A DNA stretch of 64,000 nucleotides from Turnera subulata (lineage: Eukaryota; Streptophyta; Magnoliopsida; Malpighiales; Passifloraceae): contig JAKUCV010004743.1 in NCBI GenBank assembly GCA_028386065.3, positions 62,001 through 126,000 on the forward strand, written 5' to 3'. Every line of letters starts with the position of its first letter. The first letter of the stretch is position 1. This document shows, piece by piece, positions 48,368 to 62,116 of this stretch. Made by a program: the position numbers and the translations under genes. The notes beneath the pieces are model-generated. The model was given only the letters and a program-made list of their open reading frames with translations. It was not told the DNA's origin and searched no databases.

Positions 48368-51083
48368 CTACTGCCTGCTCCTCTTCATGCAAGATGGGCA
48401 CTTGTATTGCTTAATGCTCTCTGCCTTTGCTGGTGTTATCTTCACACACTTCCCATGGAACCACTTCTCACAGACATCACAACCAATCCAAAACTCATCT
48501 GCATTGTAGTTTCCACCGCAGCTGCCGCAGAGGGTCTCACTATGTTCGTCCTCTTCATCTTCATAACTCTCGTCTGCAAGCTTAGGATTGCTTTTCACTT
48601 GGCCATCACTTGATCTCTGCAGAGATGAGGAACAAGTCAGCCTTTAAAGGCACAGAAGAATTTAATAATAATAGAATAGCAACCCAAGCCACTTGTGTTT
48701 CTACTTGCATCTCGAGCTCAATTTGACCATCACTTTTTAGTAACAGCATAGACAATTACACACGAAGTAGTGCCCCATATTTCAGAAACAGATTTATTTT
48801 CTTTATTCACATTTTGTTAATATTTTATCATTATGAAAAAGAAAATAAAGAATTAATAGTCTTAGAAAGTTGAGTTCTTAGGCCGAGACTTGATAGTTCA
48901 ACCTTAGTACTTCCTCTAGATTTGCTTCCACTATCTACGCTGGGCTTTTCTTTTACCGGCTTCCTTTCTGTTACAACTTCAAATACACTGGGTAGATCAT
49001 TGATCATGCTAAATAGACGTTTCCTGAAAGCCAAAGGAAAAATAAGGTTTTGGTTTACATTAAAGAATCCCACACTATCCAATAATAAAACACATGATAG
49101 CACATGATTTTGGTTTACTTCAATCAAAAAGTTTTCAGTGTGCAAATACCTACATTTATAACAATCCAAAAACAACATGATGTGCCAGAATGTGCAGGTA
49201 CCATACAATTATTATATTATCTTTACAACTCTGACATATTCAACCAAATCAGGATCGGTGCGGCAGTATACACAAAAACAACAATGTACTGCCATATAGT
49301 GAGTTGAAAACATATCCTTTGGTATAAGTTACCGTCAACTAATTTTGGAGGTTTCTAAAACACTTTGCATCAAAGAATCAATTGGCTCCATTTTAAAACA
49401 TGATAACTTAATCCTGGACAAGGGAGCGTGAAGCACATCGTTCACATACCTTTTCCTATCAATTAAATATGACCATTCTATGTCTCACCAGAGATTTGAC
49501 ATATGCAAAGCAATACAACCGATTTATATGTCACCACCAAATGAATCAATAAAGAAAATTAGGTAATTGATAGGTGGCCCAAGTTAGTACTGTGTCTCTA
49601 GAGGATCAGCATCTGTCAATCAACCAAACCTAGGAAAAAGAAATACCAATAAAATACGATAACACTGCATGGAAAAAAGAATGATAATGACATTGATGTA
49701 CGCCTACGTAGTTGAAAATTAAGATTTTATGAAGAAGAATAATTTTTATACATGGTAGTGAAATTCTCTTCCTACACCAATGTGCATGAACCATTAAGGA
49801 TCCACCTAAGCAAATTGGTGCATAGCCATTAACCAATGACCTGCTTTGGAAGCTATCTTTCATGGCATCGTTCATGTTCTCTACTACAGAGCATTACATC
49901 TTTCCTATTGCCCTAATTAAGAAGAAAAAAAAATAAAATACAAGCTGGAGCGCTGGGGAACCGAGAAATCTCATTTATCCAGGATACAAGCATGAGTTAT
50001 AGCAGAAATCTTTGGTGAACCAAGTAAACAGTGAAAACTGAAAGGAAAAAGAGAGAATAAGCTCCAAAGACAAAGAAATTCCTTTACAAGACCAAACTTT
50101 TAACATGGCATATACAAGGGACTGACTCACAAACGAATAGATGTCTCAGGACACATTTGTATGGCAACAGCAATAAGAAGTACATAGCGAAGTACCTCTC
50201 ATTCCGATTGAGACGAGCACCATGATAAAAAGCCACAGAAAGCAGCCACGAATCACTGTGCACAGCAACCAGAGAGAGCCAGTCTTTCCGGTTCATGCCA
50301 TCTCGAGCAAAATTGATCCCAAGAGCCGGCTCAGGGAGCTCAGGAGGAACTTCCTCGGCCGGCAAGGTCACTTCCCAGGTTTCATTTGGATGTCCATATA
50401 GACACAAATTCTCCTTATCTTTACTCAGTAAGATATAACAAAACGAAAGACAAACATCATTTATCAGAGAAAAATAACCCGACAAATATCCCTACCTACC
50501 GAAAACAAAACAGATAGTCCTTTTCTTAATCTTGGAGAAATAAAAATAGAAACATACAATTTCTGCTTGTTTAATCTCCAGAAACACCAAATAACAAGTA
50601 GATCAGGTTTGATCATAAACATATAGATCAAACAAATCTTCACCATAGAAAGATCCACCAGTACTGAGGTTACCAGATTCAACATCCAACCAAAGTATAA
50701 TCATGCACAACTAAACTACGCCTTCAAAATGTTATTTACAGTTCCATAGGAGCTAAAGAGATAATTAAACTGGCCCTTTTTAAAATAAAAGACTAAGATA
50801 AATAACCAGAAAAACAAATAAATAAAAAAGAATTCCGATCCACAAGAAATTACCTGGATCGCAGAGTCCATAAAAATCATCCACATCTAAGGAGGAATGA
50901 AAAGGAAAACGAGTAAATTTATCGAACCAAGAAAATAAAAAAGGAACATAAAGAGAGAAGAAGCTAAACAGAAGTGAAGTAGGAATCTTTACCATAAGTA
51001 AGAGCACGGACGACGCCAGCTCGACGAGCACTGAAATCTTTGAAGATCTCCTCTACGGTTCGCGGGGTCGCGGCCATTTCCAT
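48368..51083 (-). CDS. Alfin-like PHD-finger protein (histone H3K4me3 reader)
   Basis: Plant-specific chromatin protein that binds trimethylated H3K4. Five exons on the minus strand: 51083-50993, 50886-50854, 50418-50196, 49023-48903, 48616-48368; 717 nt, 238 aa. The Alfin N-terminal domain is complete ([98 protein letters not shown]). A variable acidic linker ([12 protein letters not shown]) leads to a C-terminal PHD finger with the Cys4-His-Cys3 set (CGSC, CDVC, WFHGKC, CPSC) and the Trp of DEFWIGCD that forms the methyl-lysine cage. ATG 51083 gives MEMAATPRT; the second ATG at 51077 is an equally good start. Five exons with a 33 nt second exon are normal for the family. Which AL paralog it is cannot be told. 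Confidence 0.94.
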
Positions 51084-52923
51084 GGCCAAGTTATGGAGAG
51101 ATCTAAGAGCTGGAGTCTCAGGCAGATGGAGAGCGAGTGAATTGCAGGGAGTGTAATAAAAGGGATTTTTGAAAATTGGAGGAGAGAGTGTACGTGGGGA
51201 GAGAGACAACAAGCGGTTGGATCGAAGAAGGCCCAGACAAGGGAGACACAGATGTAAACTGGAAAAAGCAAAAACAAAAAAACAGAGGAAACAGGGGAAT
51301 AAAGTGTTCAGTTTTAAGTTAACGGTGTTGCGGTTAGTTGCTATTGGCGCGTTCGGTTTTTCTGTTTTAACGGAATTCTTATTGCTGGGATAGAAAAAAT
51401 CTTGGAGCGTACATGGCAAAAACAGGTGTAGTGTAGGTATAGTAAAATAAACACAAATACGAGCATTAAGCTTAAACAATATTTGATTATTCACTTATCT
51501 AGTAGTTTATTAACTTTCTATTTTTCTTTCAAATTTTTCACTAGTGATGGGCATTGACCACCCTCTCTGCCCATGTTTCTTTTAGTTTTTATTAATACCA
51601 AAGGTCTTGCAATATGGTTAGGTTGGCATGTAAATGATTAGTCAACCATCTAATTTTGACTATCCTAGTCAATTGAGCTAACTTTCTCTTATCCATGAAT
51701 GAAATTGACTAATTTTGTAAATTGCGTATTAATTGACCCAATTTCAAATATGTGTATGTATGAATTCAAATTGGTGTATTAAATTGGGTGTTTTGCCTTT
51801 TTTATCAATACCCTATGTTCTCTTATTAGTTTCCTTGGCTAGCCTGCAAAAATATAAAAATGCCTTTATATTTTCATGATTGTTATATAAATAAAATTTA
51901 TAGAAAAGACTTCCCGCATTCCTAGAAGACGGATGTCCTATAAAATTAATTTTGTTCCAAAATAGTAAGTCATATGAGAGAACTTATGAATCACTGATTA
52001 TGTATTTTCTAACTATATTGACTCACCAATTTTATAAGAGAAATATTTAGTAAATATATTTTCTACATAGTGGTAATTTAGTCATGTATCACTATTTTTT
52101 ATACTTTCAGGTTTTTTAATTCTTAGCTTCCATTCTTTAGCTGCTAAAGTTGTGGCTAGTGCTGCCGTATCAAAGCAGAATTTAGATGGTCTCCTCCCCA
52201 AGTAACCAATGCCCGCATGAGGGTGTTACTGAGCTTGAAAATCCGTTCTTGAACTCCGCCATGAAAAGGCAAGACTTCGTGAATTTTCAATAGCTATAAT
52301 TTTTTTACCACAAAACCGAGCAAAGGTACAAAATGGCAATGAAACAAAGCGTTAACCAGTAATTGAATCGGATCCTCCAAAGTAGTAAGGATCGATTTCA
52401 TTATCTTTTATTGATGCTAAGAACGATGTCATTATCTGAATTTCACTACAGAACCTGAAGAGCAACAAGAGTTTAATGATCCCTAAACTTATTAGACATG
52501 CAGCATGTGCCATTGTCATGGATGACTAATTGATCCTTTCACGAGTTCAAGCATTTTGGGGATGTTAACCTGAGAGATTTGTCCTCATCTGCTGCGATGC
52601 CAAAGCAGGAGCGAAAGAGTCAAGCCAGCAAACCATTACCTGAAAAACTCAATCCACAAAAATGGAACGGGAAGAAAGTATTGAAAGTTTACAGCTTGTA
52701 CTCTAAATTCAAGAAGCTTGACCAAAAAATTCACACAAGCAAGACCGGAAAAGAATAGAGATCAGAGAAACATGGAAATCATCACTATTGTAATTCCTAA
52801 ACAACTGCTACCACGAATTCCATAATTCAGAAAGGCATTTTCTCCCCGGATAAAACCAGAAAATAAAATAATTGCAAGTTTTACAGTAAGATCGCGATTG
52901 GTAGTGAGAGCTACCACCTACTT
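51084..52923. other. Alfin-like promoter and DnaJ 3' flank
   Basis: 51084-51400 is the leader and promoter of the Alfin-like gene (GA/CT-rich). 51400-52900 is AT-rich, with the DnaJ 3'UTR at the right end. No further gene or element seen. Confidence 0.5.
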
Positions 52924-55900
52924 TTATGAACCTGGGGCAATTAACTTCTTGAGCCCGGCTTTCTGCTCTGGGGTGAGCTTGCTAGGAAACTTGATGTTAA
53001 ACTTAATTCTCAAGTTGCCTCTTTTTGAGGGTTCCTTTGGGATAGGCATCCCTTCCCCTTTCACAACTTCTTCATAGGTAGGACTGATGACGTTATTGAT
53101 GGGAATTGTCAGAGTCCGCCCATCAAGCGTCGTCACTTGTGCTGTGTAGCCTGTCAAGGCTTCCATGAGGGATAATTTCTGCGTAACTATAAGATCATTT
53201 CCATCCCTTTTGAAGACACTATGAGGCTTCTCATCAATGATGAAAATTAGATCAGAGGGTGGAAGACCCCGCTGTTCCAGTCCCTTCTCTGGGAAAGTGA
53301 TTTTAGTCCCTTTCTTCCACCCCGGCTTGATCTCAATTGTAAGAATTTCCTCAACCGTGGTTGGTCTCCTGTCCAACAAAATTAGAGAAAAATGTAAAAA
53401 CATAAAGAATGAAAAATTATCCTTGACAAGTTTGGCTATCTAACCAGCAAAATGGCAATAGGATCCATACTTTTGCATATCAGGTTATATCCTATAGGCA
53501 ACAGGCTCATGAAAGTGTACAAGTGAAATAAAAACATCAAGATTCCTTGTCAAAAAGTTGCTGAGAATTAGGAACAGTAGTACCACAGAGCCTCAATATG
53601 TAAAAGAACCTCTAGCCAAAAATTTCCAACAGCATAATCAGAAGGAAAAAAAAAGATATTAAAAGTTGAGGCTTTACATATAGCTGGATTGAAGCAATAG
53701 GTATAATTGTAGGCTTCTGGCCCTTTAAGTATGTTAACATGGTTTCACGTAGACAATGGAGTTGAAGAGCCCAGATTCAAATGCCCCATCCCCAAAACTA
53801 TCACTTTAAAAAGTACTCGATCTGATGTCCAATTATTAGCACATCCAAACAGGAAAAGCAAAGAAAGGAACTACAAATTATCACTAGTATACATGGGCAA
53901 AGCCAGTGGAGAAGCAAAGCATCACATCAACATACTAGAAAGCAAAATGATAACAACTGCATGGGTACTGTTGCGACTGCAAACTCTGCGACATGTTGTG
54001 ATCAAAGCAGAGAATATATATGTAGCAGAAAAATGTCAGCTCAGTTGTTTAAAGGAAAAATATCATCATAATTACAGCACAATCACCATGATTAGTACAG
54101 ATATTTTAAGGCCTGTAGTTTAACCATTTTTCTTTCACGCATTGAAGGAAATTAAAGTTGGAAGATGTAAACTCAACAGCAAACTACCGTTATACATTAT
54201 ATGCCATGATAACTGGGGAAAAATAAGTAGGGAAGGGTACTAATCACAATTAAACAATTGGTTGTTCATCCTTTGAATAAACTGGAAAGAAGACTGAATT
54301 GCAGTTCAGTCAATCAATGTGCAAATGAAAAAGCATCTCAAGTAAAAATGAGAAATAATGGATTACCATCCTGCTGCAGTGGATGGCAAAGGAAAAATGG
54401 AAAATAAACCTTGCAACCCTTCATTGTTATTCTAGGGCTACAGTTCTGCCAAAAGTACTGAACAACATGGTCTTCATGCAATCTAATCATATTGGAGATC
54501 ATCAGTTATGCAGGGGTTTCCGTGTCTTCTTATTCTGACGGAGTTTAACAGTTACCAAGCAGTGAACATTTGTAATTGAAGATCATCAAATCGCCAATAC
54601 AAACTCCAAAAGGAAGAGAATTTCACAAAGTTTAGCAGCAAGCTTACATGCATATCCTACCACTAGAAACAGCTGGCTACTGAAATTTCAAAGACCAAGA
54701 AGACATTATGCGGGATAAAACTAGATGGCTAGCATTAGCCTCAGCAACTAAACCCCATCCAATACCCAAGAACAATAGTACCATTACGCATGCATATTAG
54801 CAGTGAAAGGTTCAAACTTTTACAGAGTAATTTCTAACACACGACTAGAAAAGTTACAGCATTTCTGAAATAACCCCATGGCCTGGATTTCGAACAAATG
54901 CAGTGTGTTGATGTTGCATCTATTACTAATCTAGCACCAAAAAGAAAACAAAATCCACTCCAAGACGATCAGAAACAATTCAAAATCCACTCCAAGACAA
55001 TCAGAAACAATTCAGAATCCACTTCAAGACAATGTGGATAAGTGGGGCAGGCTACCTCTGAATCAAATGAAACCTTTCAAATTCAAATTTTCAAAACAAT
55101 GCCATCTCCAGACAAAATTAGGTAAACAGAAAAGCATGCGAATTTCAGTAGATCCAAACCAATATCAGTCCCCCAGGCGGTAAGCAAGTACACAGTAACT
55201 GAGAATTAAAATAACAGGAAAAACAATTTTGGAAAATAAAGCTTACCCGCTAGAATCAGTAACATCCCTAGAAATCTTCATCTTCTTCGTGGTTCCTTTA
55301 TACAAATCCTCCAAGCTACACGGCAACGTGCGTTCAAGTGGAGCAGCTTTCCGGGGAAAATTAGAGCCTTCTCCGGCGGCATTCCTCAGCGAAGAGAACA
55401 AGTGATCCCCAAACATACTGGAGAACCCCGACGGGCCGGCGCGTGAACCGGCGCCGCCAATATCGCCCATCCCTCCAAAGGGGCTGGAATACCCGAAGAA
55501 CTCCGAGAAGATGTCATCGGCGCTCCTGGGGTTGAACCGGAACGTGGTAGAACCGGGGTCCGCCCCAAATCCGCCGGCACCCGGCGGGGGTACCTGGCCC
55601 TTCAAGCCCTCCTCCCCTAGCTGATCATAAACGGCCCGTTTCTGCGGATCACTCAAGACCTGAAAACCAATCAAGATCGAGTGAGAGAGAAAGAAAGAAT
55701 AGAACTTTATCTTTGTTTTGTTTTTTATTTCTTTTTTTTTTTTGGGTGAAGGAGGAGAGTTGGGGAGATTAAGGAAAAAGTGAAGAGTTTGTTGGGTTTG
55801 TGCGTTTTGGTGGGTTTAATGAGAATTATTACATCATAGGCTTCGGAGATTTGTTTGAATTTGGCTTCGGCTTCTTTCTTGTTGTTAGGGTTCTTGTCGG

Positions 55901-55997
55901 GATGCCACTTCATGGCCAGCTTACGGTAAGCTTTCTTCAAATCGTCGTCTTTGGCATTCTTGTCCACCTGTAAAATCTTGTAGTAGTCCGCCCCCAT
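52924..55997 (-). CDS. type II (DNAJB) Hsp40 co-chaperone
   Basis: Stimulates Hsp70 ATPase and hands over unfolded proteins; cytosolic/nuclear by family, with no transit peptide seen. Three exons on the minus strand: 55997-55833, 55659-55247, 53368-52924; 1023 nt, 340 aa. J domain at residues 1-70 ([23 protein letters not shown] in [10 protein letters not shown]). A Gly/Phe-rich linker follows ([30 protein letters not shown]). There are no CXXCXGXG zinc repeats, which makes it type II. The C-terminal substrate-binding domains follow ([59 protein letters not shown]). The long second intron (1.9 kb) holds a 33 bp tandem repeat near 54950-55035 and some chance open frames. It resembles the Arabidopsis group including At2g20560 and At4g28480. 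Confidence 0.95.
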
Positions 55998-56600
55998 TCC
56001 TCCTCTTCCTCTTCTTCTCCTGCTTCTCCTCCTCCTCCAACAACACCGTCCAGATTTGCTGCCGCTTTTTTGTGTTTCTTTCCGCTGCTTCTCTTTCTCT
56101 TCTTTATTAGTATTATTACTCTCCTATGAAGAAAAAGAAATAGAGGTGGAGTGGAGGAGTTATTTTACTCCGGCGAATAGCGATACCTCCGCTCCCCGTT
56201 GTAAACTTATACATCAGCTTTTTCTTTGGGCCTAAGACAGTGTGTTTTTTTTTTTCTCTTTAATTGGGCTGGTTGTGTCTTTCGACCCAATACATTATTT
56301 TGTATTTTTTTTTGTTGGGTTTCGGAAGGAGATTGAAGGTAAGGAGAAAAAAAAAAAAGAAAAGGAAAGACAAAATGAAAGAGGTAAGACAGGAAACAAC
56401 AATAAGTTATGTTAAAAAAAAAAAGCAACAATAAGATATTTAAAATGAGAATAAAAGGTTTCCTCAAAAAAAAATTGAGAATAAAAGGAACGGACATAGA
56501 GGAATACAAACTTACGTACTTTCTCTTTTATGGAATGAAATAAGAAATCAAGGGTATATCTATATCCTCCTTGCCCTTCACAGTTTATTTGAGAATTTTA
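55998..56600. other. DnaJ promoter/leader region
   Basis: A pyrimidine-rich leader lies on the minus strand (56000-56110), then AT-rich DNA with several A runs. The LINE body begins near the far end, only about 600 bp from the DnaJ start codon. I could not pick out clear heat-shock elements. Confidence 0.5.
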
Positions 56601-56674
56601 GTAGAGAGGATAGGGAGGGGAACATCAGCTTTTTTAGAGAGAGAAGGCCCTCATTCCCTCTAGAACCAACACTA

Positions 56675-58063
56675 ATGACCAGCTATGAACCATCTCCAAA
56701 TTCATCTGGCGATGTAGATCCTCCAAATGAAGGGGATCGAAGCACAAAGAAAGTGAGACTCAAACAAGTTGATGGACAAAGTGAAGACCAGTCAGAGCTG
56801 TTAAGGGAGAACATCAGAACCAGCTATAGGGACATGTTGACCATAGGACCGACTTGGGATGAGGATGAGGAGCTTTGGATGTTGGAAGAAGAGCCTGAAG
56901 CTGAGGAGGGTGACATCACAGTTGTGGAAGGTGAAAGAGGGTCGGGCCTGGTTATCTCAGACTCCTTTAGATCTCGTCTCAATCGTCCGTGGGAGCAGGC
57001 TGTTATTGTGAAGCTCTTAGGCAGATCCATAGGGTATAAAGCTTTGAGAGCCAAGCTGTTGGCGTTGTGGAAACCAACGGGACCACTGCGCATAATCGAT
57101 CTTGAGTTTAACTACTATGTTGTGAGGTTCAGTAATCAAGAAGACTACCAGAATGCACTGCTGGAGGGCCCTTGGACGATCTTCAATCATGTTCTTAGCG
57201 TTCAACCCTGGTCCCAAGATTTCCGGCCGGCTACTGAGGAGGTGCGAAGTGTGGTGACTTGGGTGTTGTTTCCCAGCTTTCCAATTCACAGGTACCAGAC
57301 TAAAATCCTTACTGCTTTGGGTAATTTGATTGGTGAGACTGTCAAGCTCGATTTCAAGACAGAATATATGCAAAGAGGACAGTTTGTTAAGGTGGCTGTG
57401 AGGATTGATCTAACAAAGCCAGTTAAGGGAACGGTTACTCTAGATGGTGAGGAGATTAAGGTGAGATACGAGGGGCTTCCTCAGATATGTATCTCATGTG
57501 GAAGAGTCGGTCACAACGTTCTCTTCTGCCCCAAAAGAGGTACTACGATCGAAGCTCCTCAGGCTCAGACTGCAGATATACATAGCTCATCCACCGCCAA
57601 CCCAATCGGACAACCCTAGAGATCGGAAGTGCAGTCCCAGATTCCGGTGACTGGTCTTGAATCGGGACCTGGACTTGGAGAGTGGATTAACGTGCAACCC
57701 AGGGCGCGTAGACAGTACAGGAAGCCAGTTGATGTGGGCCAAAGATCTGGGGAAAGAGACGAGAGGCAGTCAACAGTCACGGGAAGCCCATTCAGCATCT
57801 TATTAGAAGGTTCTACACAGTTTTACGTGGGGACCACCCATCCATCCTACCAAACCCCAACAACCCCACCAACTCAAGTCCCACACCAGCTCTTTACCAG
57901 CTCCACAAAGCAGACCTTACGTACTCCAGCCCAGCCCAAAAAGACACAGACACAGTCTAGAATACAAGCTATCCCAAGAAAGAAAAACCAGCCCAGAACC
58001 TCTCTAAAAGAAGTCTCAAACCAAGTACCTCCACAGCCCTCATACCCCCACAGCCCTCGCTGA
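56675..58063 (+). pseudogene. LINE ORF1 (DUF4283 / CCHC zinc-knuckle protein)
   Basis: Nucleic-acid-binding ORF1 protein of plant L1 elements. 314 codons are open to a TAG at 57617; the same frame then continues to 58063. The DUF4283-like domain covers about residues 95-215 (IVKLLGRSIGYKALRAKLLA, LEGPWTIFNHVLSVQPW), then a CCHC knuckle ICISCGRVGHNVLFC near residue 271 (C-X2-C-X4-H-X4-C intact). A Pro/Thr/Gln-rich tail follows. The single stop between the knuckle and the tail suggests fairly recent inactivation. Confidence 0.85.
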
Positions 58064-58559
58064 CTTTTAACCCAGTACAACACCCAAGCCCACCCAGAGA
58101 CAACACCTCTAAAACCGTACCCACGACCACACACCCTGAAATTAACCAAACAACCCCCTCGGCACTCTCACATAACCATTCTGTGATTGTGTTAGGGAAG
58201 AAGGACTACTAGGTAGTGATCAACCCTCATTACCCTAACCCAACGCAAGCCACCCTTAAGTCGGGTTCTGATGTTAATAAATCAGCCATTCTCCCGGATA
58301 AACCCCCAGATTATGCATCACAGAACGAGCACCAAACCACACCAATGGACATCTCTCAACCCTCTAGGGAGGGGCTACCTGTTAGCAACTTCCAGGAGGG
58401 GATGCTCAATGAGAAGGATAACTCAGACAGCTCGAAGGCAGTAGGAGCGGCCCTTGAGGTCGACCGGATGGAGTGTGAGGTCTCGACCTCTCTGACTTCT
58501 TGATGGGGTGTGCCCCTTGTATATTCTTCATTCTCCCCCATATTTCTTATGATTAGCGT

Positions 58560-61500
58560 ACTTACTTGAAACTACCAGGGTGGTGGCAAACCCCAATTTA
58601 AAAGAATATCGAAGGAGCTGGCTAACCAATATAGGCCAGAATTGTTGATCATCGTCGAACCTAGAATTAGCGGAAGAAGGGCTCTCAAAGTCATCCGCAA
58701 GCTTGGCTTCCCAAACTCTCATAGAGTTGATGCACATGGATTTGCAGGGGGGATCTGGTTTCTCTGGGATGTGACCCAACTTACAGTGTCCGTACTCCAC
58801 AACCATCCACAATTTGTTCATACCCGCATTGTAAAGGAGAATGTTTCCATGCTATTCACCGGCATTTATGGCTGCCCCCAACCGAAGTGGAGAAGCTTTC
58901 TATGGCAGAATCTATCAGCTTTAGCTTTGTCTATCAATGAACCTTGGCTCCTTTCTGGCGATTTCAATGCCATCCTCTCGGGACAGGAACGATTGAACCA
59001 GATGGGGAGACATGGAAGAGCAGACAAGGATTTTGTTACATGTGTGAACGATGCTGCACTAATTGATCTTGATTTTACAGGCCCAAAGTATACATGGAAG
59101 AGTGGTAGCCGATATGCAAGACTAGACCGAATGCCATCCAACAATTTATAGAGATTACGCTACCCAGATGCCACTGTATTCCATCTCCCAAGAGTTTGCT
59201 CGGATCATCGCCCGGTCTATTTGAGGCCCTTCGCCCCAAGGATGACTTCCAATAGCCTGAGACCGTTTAAGTTCCAAGCGGTATGGTTGTTACATCCCGA
59301 CTTCAGCAAATTCATTGAGGAGAACTAGGATGCATCGACCGACATTTTGCAAGCCAAGAACCGGTTCACGAATAAAGTCACTACATGGAATAGAGTAATT
59401 TTTGGGAATATTCAGCCGAAGAAGCGCACCCTGCTGGCAAGAATCAGTGACATTAAGAATTACTTAGAGCAGAAACCATCACGGTTCCTGACCAGTTTGG
59501 AGAGGGAACTACGACTGGAGTTGGATAATGTCCTGCTACAGGAGGAGGTTTTTAGGATGCAAAAAGCTCGGAGTAGATGGATTCAAGCTGGAGATCGCAA
59601 CACCTCCTATTTCCACTCTACCACGATCATTCGGCACAAGAAAAACCGCATTGAAGCTTTGAGGGACAACCAGAACAAGTGGCAGATCGGACAAGAGACC
59701 CTAAAGAATCTAGCATCCTTCCACTTTCAACTGCTTTTCCAAGAGGAGAACCAGAATGCAATAACCCAGAACCCTGCCCGATCCTTTCCTGTTTTAGAGG
59801 AGTACATGATTCAAGCACTCAGCAGTCCCATCTTGGAATCTGAAGTTAAGAACTGCATCTTCCAACAGGGCCCGTTAAAAGCCTCAGGCCATGATGGACT
59901 ACATAGTTTGTTTTTTCAGTCGCAGTGGAGTACAGTTGGACCAATTTTATGCTCCTTTTTGAAGCAGGTTTTTTAGGCAGACTTCTGGCACGATTCTATC
60001 AACCAGACTCACTTAGTCTTAATCCCCAAGATTCCAAGGCCGGAAAACTTGTCACAATTTTGGCCGATTGGACTATGCAACGTCCTCTACAAAGCCATCA
60101 CCAAATTGATCGTTAATAGGATAAAGCCACTGCACCCGGATTTGGTTTCTCCCAATCAATGCAGCTTTGTGCCAGGGAGACAAATTTCAGATAATATTGT
60201 CATAGTGCAAGAAGCCATACATATGATGAAAATGAAGAAAGGGGAGGCGGGGTACATGGCCATCAAATTGGATCTCAAAAAGGGGTATGATAGGCTCCGG
60301 TGGACATTTATTGAAGACACCTTGAGGGAGGTGGGGTTTCCTGAGAAGCTAATTTCCATTACCATGAGATGTGTAACCACTCCTTCAATCCAAGTATTGT
60401 GGAACGGGGAAGCGTCGGACTCATTCTCACTATCGCGGGGCATAAGGCAAGGCGACCCAATCTCCTTTGAATGGAGAGATTTGGTCACCTCATCCAAGAT
60501 GCTGTCGCACAAAGGAGATGGAGACCGTTGGAGAAGAGTAGAAGAGGCCCAAGTGTATCACACGTATTCTTTACGGACGATTTAGTCCTCTTTGCAGAAA
60601 CCGACTTAAAATAAGTCCAAGTAATTAAAGACTGCCTACAGATTTTCTGTGATGCATCTGGCCAGAAAGTTAGCGCCCCAAAAACAAAGATTTTTGTGTC
60701 AAAGAATGTTTCCAAGGAGAGAGCCATTGGTATTAGCCAATCTTTGGGATTCTAGCTTACTACGGACTTGGGCAGGTACCTTGGAGTCCCGCTGATTCAC
60801 AGTCAAGTAACCAAGAACACATATGAACATATTGTGGAAAAGGTGCAACAGAGGTTAAGCGGTTGGAAGGCCAACTCTTTATCACTTGCCGACCGCATCA
60901 ATTCAACTAAGTCGGTATTAGCGGCCCTCCCAACTTATTCAATGCAAACGGTCAGACTTCCGAGACATGTGTGTGATAGGATTGATAATTTGTGCAGAAG
61001 ATTTGTCTGGGGCAATATTGGGGACCAACATAAGGTCCTTCTCATTAATTGGGAAACTGTTTGTCTCCCACGAAACCAGGGTGGATTGGGGATTCTCAAG
61101 ACTAGGAGCTGCAATGAAGCCATTATTATGAAGTTGGGCTGGAGATTCTTAACCAATCCCACCGCTTTATGGGCTCAGGTCCTTAGGAGGAAGTACATCG
61201 ATGGAGACCAGTGGCCCCAAGGATACTTAAACCACAGAATTGCTCTAGCACTTGGCGGGGTATCTGTAAATCGTAGGGCACCCTTATTAATTCAATTGGG
61301 TGGGTCGTCCGAGATGGGAAGAGTGTGAGTTTCTGGGATGATGTATGGATAGAGGATGAGGGTTGTTTGGCAGATAAAGCAACAACCCCAATCCCTTCTC
61401 AAATCCGTAACATAAAGGTGGCGGATATGGTTTCGGTGGATGGCACTTGGGAATGGCAGCTCTTCAGTGCTTTCCTTCATAATGATATATGTCAGAGAAT

Positions 61501-62116
61501 ATGGAGTTCCCCTCCCCCTGCTGCGCATTTTGGTCAGGATAAACTAAGGTGGTACCATGAGCCTAGAGGTAATTTCTCCACCTCCTCTGCATATAAGCTT
61601 ATTAAATCAGATCACTGGATTTCACCTTGCAAGATTTGGGAGAAAATATGGAAGTGGAATGGTCCCAATAGGATATGTGCCTTTATATGGCTAGCGTGCC
61701 ATGATCGCTTCTTAACAAATCAGGTATGCCTGTTATGGCACAGGACAGACTCTGACCAGTGCCCGCGTTGCAATGAGGGAGCTGAATCTACCCTTCATGT
61801 CCTTAGGGACTGCAGGTACGCCATGGACATTTGGAGTGTGTTGGTTCCCCTCCCTCGCCTCACTGATTTCTCTAATTTGGATATTAAAGACTGGATATGG
61901 AGGACCCTATCACCTTTAAGTCCGGATGAGGAAATTGATTGGGGTCTGATATTTGCTACAACGTGCTGGAAATTATGGCAATGGCGTAACGATGATATAT
62001 TTGAGCCAGAACCTACCCTGGTGGTCAACCCAATCGGAATTATCAAACACCTAGTTGAGGAGTTCAGAGTAGGTAGGAATCTACCAAAGTTCATTCATCA
62101 CCCGGTAAATTTGAAA
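58560..62116 (+). pseudogene. LINE ORF2 (endonuclease, reverse transcriptase, zf-RVT)
   Basis: The endonuclease starts at the WNCRG-equivalent site, here with TGA for Trp (58567). Recognisable motifs: GGIWFLWDV, LLSGDFNAILSGQERL, DLDFTGPKYTW, RLDRMPSN, SDHRPVY. Further stops are at 59149, 59326 and 59974 (all TAG). RT motifs: FVPGRQISDNI, AIKLDLKKGYDRLRW, LSRGIRQGDPIS. A small deletion with a frame change near 60465 removes the usual PYLFVLC stretch before the active-site box FTDDLVLFAE. Another frame change occurs near 61235, before VSFWDDVWI. The zf-RVT (FIWLACHDRFLTNQV, CPRCNEGAESTLHVLRDC) ends near 61815, and the reading ends at the LTR junction. It cannot make an active protein. Confidence 0.88.

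Larger units (their letters stand above)
56600..62116 (+). mobile_element. L1-type LINE, decayed and cut at the 3' end
   Basis: Has the order ORF1 (DUF4283-like domain and zinc knuckle), ORF2 endonuclease, reverse transcriptase and zf-RVT, all on the plus strand. In-frame stops and two frame changes break both ORFs. After zf-RVT the sequence switches at 62117 to an unrelated LTR, so RNase H, 3'UTR and poly(A) are missing from this window. The exact 5' end is unclear. It sits head-to-head with the DnaJ gene. Confidence 0.88.

Noticed and set aside
53731..54123. 130-codon plus frame
   Set aside because: Lies entirely within intron 2 of the DnaJ gene on the opposite strand and shows no family features.
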